DNA of 64,000 bases from Bifidobacterium aesculapii (GTDB lineage: Bacteria; Actinomycetota; Actinomycetes; Actinomycetales; Bifidobacteriaceae), in the NCBI RefSeq assembly GCF_001417815.1, contig NZ_BCFK01000047.1, forward strand, positions 1 to 64,000, given 5' to 3'. The notes under the pieces were generated by a model that was given only the letters and a program-made list of their open reading frames with translations, ran no database searches and had not been told where the DNA came from. Shown piece by piece: positions 27,359 through 35,352 of the stretch. Every line of letters begins with the position of its first letter. Positions within the stretch are counted from its first letter, which is position 1. The position numbers and the translations under genes were made by a program.

Positions 27359-27904
27359 GTGGTTCTGCTGGACCGCGAGCAGGTGCGCGCCTTGGAGTAC
27401 GACAAGGGGCAGCGTTGGTTTGAGGACGAGCCGGAGCCCCGGTCGGGCATGGATGACGTCGACCATGGGGTGATGGACCGGTACAAGCGGGCCATCGGCG
27501 CGGCCGACATCCCCGACGAGCGGGTGCTGCGCAGCCGCGGCTTTCTCGTGGACGGGCGCCTGACGAACGCGGGCGTGCTCCTGTTCGCGCGGTATCCGGC
27601 GGCGTTCCTGCCGTCGGCGCGTGTGCGCGTCATCAGGGTCGACGGGACCGAGCTGCATACCGGTCGCGGGCTGAGCGTCGTCAACCGGACGGAGATTCCA
27701 GCCGAGGGCCTGACCCCGACCGAACGCAAAGCCCTCACCCTCGCCGTCGACAACGGGAAGGTGACGACCAAGGTATTGGCCGAAGCCGCCGAAGTAAGCG
27801 CCAGGACCGCATCGAAGACCCTGAAGGAACTGGCCGGCAAGGGAATCCTGAACTGGTGTGGTTCCGGGACTCGTGACCCCAAGCAGTACTACACGTATTC
27901 GTAG
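27359..27904 (+). pseudogene. AlbA/RecG-like transcriptional regulator remnant
   Basis: GTG-initiated frame of 181 residues. The first part (REQVRALEYDKGQRWFEDEP..., RGFLVDGRLTNAGVLLFARYP, ...VRVIRVDGTEL) matches the middle of AlbA_2/Schlafen-type putative DNA-binding proteins. It jumps directly to a C-terminal winged-helix-like part (LTPTERKALTLAVDNGKVTTKVLAE...), missing the ATPase-like region in between. No upstream AlbA domain is present. Most likely an internally deleted, non-functional copy. Confidence 0.55.
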
Positions 27905-28525
27905 CAGCATGTTCGGAGTAGCTTCGGAGTATTTCGGAGTGGCTTCGACATGGTGACGCCGGATTACGGCATTTCGCCGATGAGGGACGAGTGTGAAGCG
28001 TCGGTCCGGTCTGTGTCCCGGATGGTGATCTTGAAGGATTCTGTCCAGTGCGGCGCAGTAGTCGGCAGGAGTCCGAACAGCCGTCAACGCGTGTCGCTTG
28101 CATGCCGAAAATGCGAGAAGCCTTGAAATCATTGTGATTCCAAGGCCTCTACTGTGGTACCCCCAGAGAGGGGGATACGAAAGGCAATTGCCTCAAGCGC
28201 AAACGGCAAATCCTTCAAATGTATATTTACTTATTATCAATCTGAATCTTAAGTATAGCAACGATTCCCGCTTCCTTCCGGTAGACACGCAAGCAGTGTT
28301 GCTCCTTAGCGTCATCTTCATGCGGCTGATGGTCGAAACGACCTGTGACGAGTGATCGAATCATCCTAAACCTCAATGATTGCAAGGCCTAAGGTGTCGT
28401 AGGTGCATTTTTAGGTGCAATGGCTCGCCGAGAGCCCATTCGGCCACTTGGTGGCATTTTTGGTGGCATTTTCCGAGGCCGTTATGCGTGCCATCGATCC
28501 TGGATTCAGCACAAGGAGCATCATC
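27905..28525. other. Junction region upstream of integrase 1
   Basis: No gene is recognised. GC content drops sharply at about 28150-28370 (AT-rich, many TAT/AAT). The imperfect direct repeat GTGATTCCAAGGCCT (28133-28147) and ATGATTGCAAGGCCT (28376-28390) brackets the AT-rich part. TGGTACCCCCAGAG (28153-28166) resembles the 3' end of a tRNA read on the minus strand. It may hold one attachment site of the integrase. Confidence 0.35.
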
Positions 28526-29770
28526 ATGTCCGCAAGGACGAAGAAGGACAGTATGGGGCCGTCGCCGGAGCGGCGGAGCAGGTTCGGCACCGTGACGCCG
28601 CGCTACGACGCCGCGGGCAATCTCATCGCCTGGCAGGTGCGCTACCCGGACCCGAAACGACCGGGCAAGAAGGTCCAGCGCCAGTTCAAGCCGGACATGG
28701 AGCACGAGGCGCACCAGTGGCTCGAAAAGGAGCGGCATCTGGTGGAACTGGACCGCAAGAACATCCAGGAATGGGTCCATCCGTCCGAACGCCGCCGCAG
28801 GAAGCGCGCGAGCCTTATCTCGTTCGAGGATTACGTGACCCGATGGGCGGAGGGATACCGGCTGCCGAACGGCGAGAGGATAGCCGGCGGCACGCGCCGG
28901 AACCTGTATCTCGACATCGCGCACTTCATGCCGGGCTTCAAAGGCAAGCTCCTGACCGAGATCACGCCGAAGGACATCAAACGCTGGTACGACGCACCGC
29001 ACCCCGAGGGGCAATGGGCGTTCCGTCGCTCATGCATGCGCCTGAAGGCGGCGTTCGCCAGCGCCACGAAGATGAGCATGGACGGCTCCCCGCCGCTGAT
29101 CCGCGACAACCCGTTCATCCTGCCCATACCGCCAGCGCCACGATCCGCCAGGGAAGACGTTCCGCCGGTCACGCCGCTGGAACTCAAGCTGATCGCGGAG
29201 AACATGCCCGACTACACGAGACTGGCGGTGATACTCGCCACGCTCGTCGGAGGCCTCCGTTGCGGCGAGCTGTGCGGCCTGCAGGTCAAGGACATCGATC
29301 TGAAGGCCAAACGCCTGACCGTGCGCCATTCCGTCAACAGGGGCTATGCGGATCGCGGTTCGACACGCATCGCCAGGACCAAGACCGACTCCAGCCGGCG
29401 CACCGTGCCCATCCCCGACGGTCTCGTTCCCCTGATTCACGACCATCTGCTCAGGCACTGCGAATGGACGGACCCGGAAGCCATGGTCTTCCGCCCCAGA
29501 CGAGCCTCGGTGATGAGTCAGACCACCCTGGAGGCCCAGTTCCGCAAAGCCAGGGAGAAAGCCGGCCGACCCGACCTGACCTTCCAGTCCCTGAGGGCGA
29601 GTCACGCGACCCTGCTCATGCTCAAGGGCGGCACCTTGAGGGAGGTCATGGACGAACTCGGACACGTCAGCGAGAAGGTCGCCATCAAGCACTACCAGCG
29701 CATCGTCGCCCGACACCGCAACCAGATCGTCAACCAACTCGCCGAAGACTTCATCAAAGCAGCGCAATGA
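28526..29770 (+). CDS. Tyrosine recombinase/integrase 1
   Basis: 414 residues from MSARTKKDSMG, chosen because AAGGAG lies 7 nt upstream; the frame is open from 28415. The N-terminal AP2-like arm-binding region contains YDAAGNLIAWQVRYPDP. A SAM-like core-binding domain follows (about 90-200), then the catalytic domain with Arg in GGLRCGELCGL, a RASH box in FQSLRASHATLL, LGHVSEKVAIKHYQRI for the His and the tyrosine nucleophile. It likely integrates or excises the surrounding mobile element. GC-rich, unlike integrase 2, to which it is clearly related. Confidence 0.92.
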   Translation: MSARTKKDSMGPSPERRSRFGTVTPRYDAAGNLIAWQVRYPDPKRPGKKVQRQFKPDMEHEAHQWLEKERHLVELDRKNIQEWVHPSERRRRKRASLISFEDYVTRWAEGYRLPNGERIAGGTRRNLYLDIAHFMPGFKGKLLTEITPKDIKRWYDAPHPEGQWAFRRSCMRLKAAFASATKMSMDGSPPLIRDNPFILPIPPAPRSAREDVPPVTPLELKLIAENMPDYTRLAVILATLVGGLRCGELCGLQVKDIDLKAKRLTVRHSVNRGYADRGSTRIARTKTDSSRRTVPIPDGLVPLIHDHLLRHCEWTDPEAMVFRPRRASVMSQTTLEAQFRKAREKAGRPDLTFQSLRASHATLLMLKGGTLREVMDELGHVSEKVAIKHYQRIVARHRNQIVNQLAEDFIKAAQ

Positions 29771-29812
29771 CCACATATGGACGAATACGGATTGAGATGC
29801 CCTGCCGTCCGA

Positions 29813-29854
29813 TGTATACAGAACTATTCCCAATATGGAATAGTTCTGTATACA
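29813..29854. promoter_or_regulatory. Perfect 18-bp palindrome, operator of toxin-antitoxin operon
   Basis: Arms 29813-29830 and 29837-29854 (TGTATACAGAACTATTCC and complement) around CAATAT. The right arm runs into the -10 box, so a bound autoregulator would cover the promoter. The adjacent HTH antitoxin is the obvious candidate. Confidence 0.7.
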
Positions 29855-29856
29855 AT
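29851..29856 (+). promoter_or_regulatory. -10 box of antitoxin gene
   Basis: TACAAT ends 6 nt before the ATG at 29863, giving a leaderless or nearly leaderless transcript. Confidence 0.55.
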
Positions 29857-29862
29857 AGAGGT

Positions 29863-30567
29863 ATGGCTATCAGAACGAATCGGACGCTGCTCACACGGCG
29901 GGAAGCCGCCCGCCGACTCGGAGTGAGCGAACGACGGGTCAGCGCGCTTCGCGCTGCCGGCCGGCTTGAATCGTTTCCCGTGGGAGACGGCTCGCTGGTC
30001 ACGGAGGATTCCGTACGCCGCCAAGCACAGTGGCAGGGGGCGGACGGGCGCCCGTATTCACCGGACATGGCATTCGGGGCGCTATACATGCTCAGCGGTC
30101 TCGACGCGCCATGGCTGGGCCGACAACAGCGATACCGGCTCAAGGGATACCTGAGACGGATGGATGCGGAGAATCTGACCCGTCTCACGCGCAGGCGTGC
30201 GATGACGGTCGAATACTGGTGCAGGGATTCCAACCTCGCCAAGGTCGCAACCCTCATTCGTCCCTCCGCCGCCACCGGCACATTGGCGGACTCATTCCAG
30301 TTGACCACCACGGACATGGTGGAAGGATACGTCACCGCCAGCGCTCTGGATGACATCGTCCGACAATGCCGGTTGAAGCAAGGTGTGACACCCGTCCGGG
30401 TGCGACTCCACATCACCGACAATCTCCCCGCCGGCGAAGGATCAATGCCTCTCGGCGTATGCGCGACCGACCTGGCCGAATCCAACGACCCGAGAGAACG
30501 CCGCGCCGGCCTGAAAACCCTCCAACAGCTGATCGAAGACCACCACCGCAAGGAGCATCAGGAATGA
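29863..30567 (+). CDS. HTH protein, probable AbiEi-like antitoxin
   Basis: 234 residues. The N-terminus carries a helix-turn-helix (LTRREAARRLGVSERRVSALRA is split across residues 9-30) of the MerR/excisionase type, followed by a region without clear family. Last codon overlaps the next start (ATGA). The partner is a nucleotidyltransferase toxin of AbiEii type. In type IV AbiE systems the antitoxin represses its own promoter; the perfect palindrome over the -10 fits that. Assignment rests mostly on the partner and operon form. Confidence 0.6.
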   Translation: MAIRTNRTLLTRREAARRLGVSERRVSALRAAGRLESFPVGDGSLVTEDSVRRQAQWQGADGRPYSPDMAFGALYMLSGLDAPWLGRQQRYRLKGYLRRMDAENLTRLTRRRAMTVEYWCRDSNLAKVATLIRPSAATGTLADSFQLTTTDMVEGYVTASALDDIVRQCRLKQGVTPVRVRLHITDNLPAGEGSMPLGVCATDLAESNDPRERRAGLKTLQQLIEDHHRKEHQE

Positions 30568-31301
30568 TCCCCACAATCCACATCCCCAGCACCGGCCATC
30601 CGTGGAGCACCGTGTACGCGGTCGCCGCGGCGAACATCCCGGAATCATGGCTGCTCACAGGCGGGCTCATGGTCCAGCTGCACGCCATCATGGGCGGATT
30701 GACCGCACGCCCCACCACCGACGCCGACCTACTCGCCGACCTCATGGCCGACCGACGCGGCATCGCCAGACTGCGCGGCATCCTCACTGCCCGCGGGTTC
30801 CAGACGCAGCCGGGCACGCTGACCGGATACACGACCCGCATGAGCGCGCCGAACGGCGACATCGTGGACCTGCTGGTCGCCGACCACCTGCCCAAATTCC
30901 TCGGCAACGACGCGACCATCGCCGGCACGCCGGTACTGTCCATGCCGGGCGGCGCGCAGGCTGTGGAACGCAGTATGCAGGTCCGGCTCATCGACGACCA
31001 AAGCGGGACCGAAGTCACAATCCGTATCCCGGACCTGCTCGGCGCATTGATACTTAAGAGTGCCGCCTATAGTGCCGATCACGCCGGCTACGGTGAACGC
31101 CACCTCTACGACGCCGCCCTGCTGGCATCCCTCATCCCGGACCCTGATGCCGAGCTCGCACGACTGCACAGCGGCACCGACCGCAAACGCATCAAACTCC
31201 TGCACGAGCAGCTCACCGAGGATTCACCTTACTGGGACAACCTCGACGAACCACACCGTCAGGACGGATTGGACGCCATCGAAACACTCGCCACATGGTG
31301 A
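30564..31301 (+). CDS. AbiEii-like nucleotidyltransferase toxin
   Basis: 245 residues. The nucleotidyltransferase signature appears as LLTGGLMVQLH (about 31-41) followed by RPTTDADLL (about 51-59), in place of the usual GG...R.T.D.D. The later helix IPDLLGALILKSAAY with GYGERHLYDAALLASL matches the KxxA...KDxxD segment of AbiEii. Such toxins arrest growth by transferring nucleotides to RNA targets and act in phage abortive infection. It is translationally coupled to the HTH protein. Lies between two integrases, so it is probable mobile-element cargo or a stabiliser. Confidence 0.75.
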   Translation: MIPTIHIPSTGHPWSTVYAVAAANIPESWLLTGGLMVQLHAIMGGLTARPTTDADLLADLMADRRGIARLRGILTARGFQTQPGTLTGYTTRMSAPNGDIVDLLVADHLPKFLGNDATIAGTPVLSMPGGAQAVERSMQVRLIDDQSGTEVTIRIPDLLGALILKSAAYSADHAGYGERHLYDAALLASLIPDPDAELARLHSGTDRKRIKLLHEQLTEDSPYWDNLDEPHRQDGLDAIETLATW

Positions 31302-31612
31302 CGGGCACCTGTCAGCAAGTTGCATATACGGGGCATGCCATCCTGAATCACGTAGTTCGAAAAAACGTCCTGTTCCCTCGCGACAGAGCACGGCCAAATA
31401 CTCGACATTCAAAGATGAAGTATTGAGCGTCTGCGTGCATATCGCTCTGACGCGATACTGACCTAATGCGCATGAGCGTGCTTCATTTGGCATCTGCCGT
31501 AAGACCTCAAGAATCGTCAGTCATCACAGTTCTTATTTTCTGCTTCTCTTTTCGTTTTATGCGGATAGAACTTATCGGCATAGACAATGAATGGCCTCAA
31601 AGAGGCCATTCG

Positions 31613-31646
31613 CGTGTGTATGTCATCTCAAGATGACATACACACG
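31613..31646. promoter_or_regulatory. TGTCATCT palindrome, site a
   Basis: Perfect 16-bp arms (core ATGTCATCT-CA-AGATGACAT) upstream of integrase 2. It matches the palindromes in front of the lasso-peptide and bacteriocin genes 17-20 kb away. Confidence 0.8.
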
Positions 31647-31690
31647 GCGAACTCCTCCTCTCCGGCATCATTTGACTTCAATCTCCCGAA

Positions 31691-31711
31691 AGGCGCACAC
31701 ACGGTGCGCCT
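31691..31711 (+). terminator. Terminator/attenuator just before integrase 2
   Basis: AGGCGCAC, 5-nt loop, GTGCGCCT, then TTTTTG. It lies between site a and the AAGGGGG ribosome site of integrase 2, so transcripts from upstream would meet it before the gene. Confidence 0.75.
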
Positions 31712-31733
31712 TTTTGCTATCAAGGGGGATTTC

Positions 31734-32990
31734 ATGCCCAGAAATAGGCGTCCCAAGAAAAACCAAACAACAAGGCCTCGAAGCGCATGGGGAACGGTCA
31801 TACCACGTTTTGACGAAAACGGAGGAATCATTGCCTGGCAAGTTCGCTACCCGAACCCGCTTGCCCCGGGAAAACGAGTGCAACGGCAGTTCAAACCCTG
31901 GCAGGAACTAGAGGCCAGAACATGGCTCGAAGAAGAGAAACATCTGGTAGATCTGCACAATAAGGGCATAGCCGAATGGAAGCACCCGACTCAACGAAAA
32001 AAAGACAAGCTGAAGGAGTTCAGGGAACAGGAGCAGCGTCATATCCTGTTCCGCGATTATGTGGCGCAATGGGAATCAAACTACAAGCTCCCGAATGGCG
32101 GAGAGATAGCCGGAGGGACACGCAGGAACCTCAAATTAGACATCCGGCATTTCATCACGGATTTTGAGTCGCTCCGCCTCTCGGAAATCACACCCCTGAA
32201 AATCAAGGCATGGTATGACAAACCACATCCAGAAGGGCAATGGGCATTCCGTCGCTCCTGCATGCGCTTCAAGGCGATTCTCGAATCCGCGACAAAGCCC
32301 GGATTGGACGGGACGGAGCCATTGCTTCAATTCAATCCATTCATTTTCCCCATACCGCCAGCACCCCGGTCCTCCCGCATCGACGCGCCTCCGGTGACTC
32401 CTCGTGAACTGATGCTACTGGCAGAGGCCATGCCGGAATACACAAGACTGTCGGTCTTCCTCTCAACCTTGGTCGGAGGACTACGATGCGGCGAGCTCTG
32501 CGGCTTGCGTGTCATGGACATAGATCTAGATGGTCAGACGTTGCACGTCCGACGCTCCGTGAACCGTGGCCGTACGGATCGTGGAGAAATCCGATACAGC
32601 CGGACAAAAACGGAATCAAGCATAAGGAATGTGCATATACCTGACGCGCTCATGCCGATGATTCGCCAGCACCTTCACAATCACTGCGACATGGGACTGC
32701 CAGAATCTCCGGTATTCGTCCCACGAAGAGCGAAGATAATGTCCCAAACTACGCTGGAGGAACAATTCGCTAAGGCACGCGTAAAAGCCAGCCGTCCTGA
32801 TTTGACGTTCCAAGGGCTACGGGCGAGCCATGCGACATTGTTGATGTTGCGGGGAGGCACACTCCGCGAAGTCATGAACGAGCTGGGACATACAAGCGAG
32901 AAAGTTGCCATACGTTATTACCAACTCACCGTCGCCGAACATCAGAGCAGGATAGTAGATCGTCTTGCACAGGATTTCATGGACGCATAG
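31734..32990 (+). CDS. Tyrosine recombinase/integrase 2
   Basis: 418 residues from MPRNRRPKKNQ; AAGGGGG just upstream decides the start, although the frame is open from 31587. Clear paralogue of integrase 1 along its whole length: IAWQVRYPNP, LPNGGEIAGGTRRNL, HPEGQWAFRRSCMR and PIPPAPRSSR all correspond. Catalytic residues: Arg in GGLRCGELCGL, RASH in FQGLRASHATLL, His in LGHTSEKVAIRYYQL with the nucleophile Tyr. Its base composition is clearly more AT-rich than integrase 1, so the two were acquired separately. Expression may be limited by the terminator and site a upstream. Confidence 0.92.
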   Translation: MPRNRRPKKNQTTRPRSAWGTVIPRFDENGGIIAWQVRYPNPLAPGKRVQRQFKPWQELEARTWLEEEKHLVDLHNKGIAEWKHPTQRKKDKLKEFREQEQRHILFRDYVAQWESNYKLPNGGEIAGGTRRNLKLDIRHFITDFESLRLSEITPLKIKAWYDKPHPEGQWAFRRSCMRFKAILESATKPGLDGTEPLLQFNPFIFPIPPAPRSSRIDAPPVTPRELMLLAEAMPEYTRLSVFLSTLVGGLRCGELCGLRVMDIDLDGQTLHVRRSVNRGRTDRGEIRYSRTKTESSIRNVHIPDALMPMIRQHLHNHCDMGLPESPVFVPRRAKIMSQTTLEEQFAKARVKASRPDLTFQGLRASHATLLMLRGGTLREVMNELGHTSEKVAIRYYQLTVAEHQSRIVDRLAQDFMDA

Positions 32991-33099
32991 CGCCATATCA
33001 AAGGAAGAATGACACAAGCTGGTGCTGGTGTCTTCTCAGTTACCAACACCAGCTCAATGACATGACGGTGTGCATGGCATAAACAATTACCTCATGATG

Positions 33100-33120
33100 T
33101 TGTCATACGAAAGATGACAA
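33100..33120. promoter_or_regulatory. TGTCATCT palindrome, site b
   Basis: TTGTCAT, 7-nt spacer, ATGACAA, located 66-86 bp before the small secreted peptide ATG. It is the least perfect copy of the shared element. Confidence 0.55.
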
Positions 33121-33185
33121 GCCTCGCCAATAACAAGATGATGCGATTGCATCTATGCGATACTTCGGGCACAGAAAGGATGACC

Positions 33186-33359
33186 ATGAAAGTAATTACC
33201 TCGGCGTTGCTGATCGTATCATTAACAGCAATCGGAATAATGCCGGAAGGCAATGCCGACGTTATCTCATTGGAAGCATATGACGTTACTACCTATTCAG
33301 TTCGAATGCTTCCGGCCTGTCCTCATTCCATAAATTGGATCTGTCACATCGTGGGATAA
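33186..33359 (+). CDS. Small secreted peptide, function unknown
   Basis: 57 residues; GAAAGGA precedes the ATG at 33186. Residues 1-24 form a signal peptide (MKVITSALLIVSLTAIGI..., A-rich cleavage near GNADV). The mature part is about 32 residues, and its end (LPACPHSINWICHIVG) has two Cys seven residues apart that could form a disulfide loop. No family is recognised. It faces a histidine kinase/response regulator pair and its last 63 bp overlap the kinase end on the other strand. An upstream palindrome links it to the bacteriocin regulon. Candidate pheromone or bacteriocin; this is inference. Confidence 0.5.
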   Translation: MKVITSALLIVSLTAIGIMPEGNADVISLEAYDVTTYSVRMLPACPHSINWICHIVG

Positions 33360-34529
33360 GCTCAGCGGAATTTGTGCATGAAATTGCCATGTGCCGTCTT
33401 CTGAGGAAGTTCTAGTTGTTCCACCCAGCAATTGTATGCGTTTTTCATGCAGCTTTAAACCATTTTCCGATACGGGTTTATCAGGGAACAAGCTATCCGC
33501 TGAAACTTCATTGACCTGGTCAATAGATATTATTAAATCTTTACAACTTATAGAGGTATAATAATCGCTATTGGGTTTCGCATGGGCGGCAGTGTTCGTA
33601 TATAGCTCTTGCAATAGAGACTCTACTTCATCAAAGTAATCGTTGCTGATTTTTTCTGAAAACTCGGAAGGTATATAGGTTTTCCCAGAAAATCCCAGCA
33701 TTGATAAAAATTTATCGCCTTGCTCGGCAATAGATTGAAGGCGTCTGATATACGGCATATCTACATTATTTAGCAATGCAACATCATTGCCGTTCATTAC
33801 ATTAATGGCAATTCGTATTTCTTCCAATGTTTTAACAATCGTTGATCGAAGATTTGAAATCTCTTCTTCGCTGAAGTTGCAATCATGTTTTGCTGATTTG
33901 TTATCCAGCATTATTGCCATGTATGTTAGATTTCCGCTAACCGAATCATGTATCTTACTGACGGCAATATTTTCCTTTCTAACCATTGAAAGATGCTGCT
34001 GAATCTTTTCTGCTTTAAGCTTATCCTTCTCTACTTGATCCGCCAGATTTCTCCAAGATATCGCTCTTCCGATGAAAAATGCCAAAAACATAATGAACAA
34101 AAGCATGACATATTCATCGAACGGAGTCTTTGTTAGACTGAATCTCCACATGCGAATGGCAGAAACTGTCAACGGATAGATTGCTCCATATGGTGGCTTG
34201 ACATATAGTCCAATATAAGCAAGCGCCAACCAAGTTCCCCACAGAAAACTTGGTCCGCTAGTATCTGGTATAAAACAGCCGAAAACAAATGCACCCAACA
34301 GCAGATTGCTGCCTAATAGCGGATGAACGGCCATTAGCGCGATCATCGATATATGAATGATTACCAATAGCCAAGTTATTATTTCCCGTGGTGGATAAGT
34401 CCATGTTTCCGTTATCGTGATAACAATACTGACGACCGGAAGTAAGTGTTGAACATATTTGGTGTTATTGAGAATGAAAGCATTGTGCGCTTTATTGCTG
34501 CTTTTTACTCGTCTTTCTTTTCGAGCCAT
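33297..34529 (-). CDS. HisKA_3-type histidine kinase
   Basis: 410 residues. About six hydrophobic segments (about 26-165), a linker coiled coil, then the HisKA_3-like helix with the acceptor His in SKIHDSVSGNLTYMAIMLD (about residue 194). The ATPase domain is divergent: the N box is in ESLLQELYTNTAAHAKP and no typical G box is seen. Downstream of, and overlapping by 25 bp, its response regulator gene, so co-translated. The gene is AT-rich compared with its surroundings, a sign of transfer. The input is probably an extracellular signal sensed through the membrane part. A decayed relative lies at 15200-15622. Confidence 0.8.
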   Translation of the reverse strand: MARKERRVKSSNKAHNAFILNNTKYVQHLLPVVSIVITITETWTYPPREIITWLLVIIHISMIALMAVHPLLGSNLLLGAFVFGCFIPDTSGPSFLWGTWLALAYIGLYVKPPYGAIYPLTVSAIRMWRFSLTKTPFDEYVMLLFIMFLAFFIGRAISWRNLADQVEKDKLKAEKIQQHLSMVRKENIAVSKIHDSVSGNLTYMAIMLDNKSAKHDCNFSEEEISNLRSTIVKTLEEIRIAINVMNGNDVALLNNVDMPYIRRLQSIAEQGDKFLSMLGFSGKTYIPSEFSEKISNDYFDEVESLLQELYTNTAAHAKPNSDYYTSISCKDLIISIDQVNEVSADSLFPDKPVSENGLKLHEKRIQLLGGTTRTSSEDGTWQFHAQIPLSLSHDVTDPIYGMRTGRKHSN

Positions 34530-35170
34530 TTAATTACCGCCTGCGTTCTGTTCTTGGCGCCTATCTTCTCAACTACGCGCTTGATGTATGTCTTTACGGT
34601 TGGTTCTCCTATGCCAAGCTTCACTCCGATTTCCTTTGATGTATATCCTAACGCGCATAGATTCATGACCTCTTCCTCTCTTCTGGTGAGGTTCTTATAC
34701 CGGCGTTTGGGGCTGTCCTCTATGGATAGTCTCGCGTAGGCTTCCTGCGCGGTTTCCGATGACTCGTATTTCACATGAGGTGATTGTCCGTTGGCCAATA
34801 GGCACACGGCTTGACAGACATCACGCACCTGCGCCTTGTCCATCAAACACGCTGCCCCGTTCTCCAGAGCCTGTACGTAGTATCTCTCTAGGGAGAAAGC
34901 GGTTATGCCGATCAGCACGATTTGCGGTGTTTTGGAGCGGATGGCCCGGCATACCTCATAGCCGGTCATGTCTTCCAAGGACATGTCCACCAGCAGTACG
35001 TCGGGCTGCGTTTTCTTATCCAGGCATTTGTCGATAGCCGTTTTGCCCTTCGCCGCCGTCCAATGTATTTCAGCGAATGGCAGAAGCTGCTTGATCATTA
35101 GCTTCATCATGCCAAGTGTGAGTTTGTCGTTATCGACAATGGCGATTCTGATTCGTTTCCCTAGGTACAT
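34505..35170 (-). CDS. NarL/LuxR-family response regulator
   Basis: 221 residues. Receiver domain with acidic pocket in IAIVDNDK and phospho-acceptor Asp in DVLLVDMSLEDMTGY (about residue 62); the conserved Thr/Lys positions are seen as GITAF and MDKAQ. C-terminal LuxR HTH (about 155-215): LTRREEEVMNLCALGYTSKEIGVKLGIGEPTVKTYI in pieces. It is first gene of the pair with the kinase. Possible reader of the TGTCATCT palindromes, together with or instead of the regulator at 51786; sequence alone cannot decide which. Confidence 0.88.
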   Translation of the reverse strand: MYLGKRIRIAIVDNDKLTLGMMKLMIKQLLPFAEIHWTAAKGKTAIDKCLDKKTQPDVLLVDMSLEDMTGYEVCRAIRSKTPQIVLIGITAFSLERYYVQALENGAACLMDKAQVRDVCQAVCLLANGQSPHVKYESSETAQEAYARLSIEDSPKRRYKNLTRREEEVMNLCALGYTSKEIGVKLGIGEPTVKTYIKRVVEKIGAKNRTQAVIKWLEKKDE

Positions 35171-35352
35171 TGCTCAATCATCCGTAATACGGTTAGATGT
35201 GGGTGTTGCGCTGGAAGCGTTCTGGTTCCGATTGATGGTGTTGGTGGTCTTGAACCATGTCTGGACAGCACCATCAATGAATTGCTGGTGCTGGTCGTTC
35301 CCGGAATCGGGCGGCTACGGCATGGGGACTCCTCTCATGGGGCAGATGCTGC

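Larger units (their letters stand above)
31302..31733. other. Regulatory leader of integrase 2
   Basis: No gene is seen. From 31589 on it holds three consecutive hairpins: GAATGGCCTC/GAGGCCATTC (31589-31611), the TGTCATCT palindrome (31613-31646), and an intrinsic terminator (31691-31711 plus T run) that ends only 22 bp before the integrase ATG. Confidence 0.6.

Noticed and set aside
26807-28132. 441-codon minus-strand frame as one gene
   Set aside because: Only the last 124 codons show homology; the rest is antisense to the AlbA-like remnant and junction DNA.
28150-28185. tRNA gene on the minus strand
   Set aside because: Only a T-arm/3'-end-like stretch; no acceptor 5' strand, D arm or anticodon arm can be formed.
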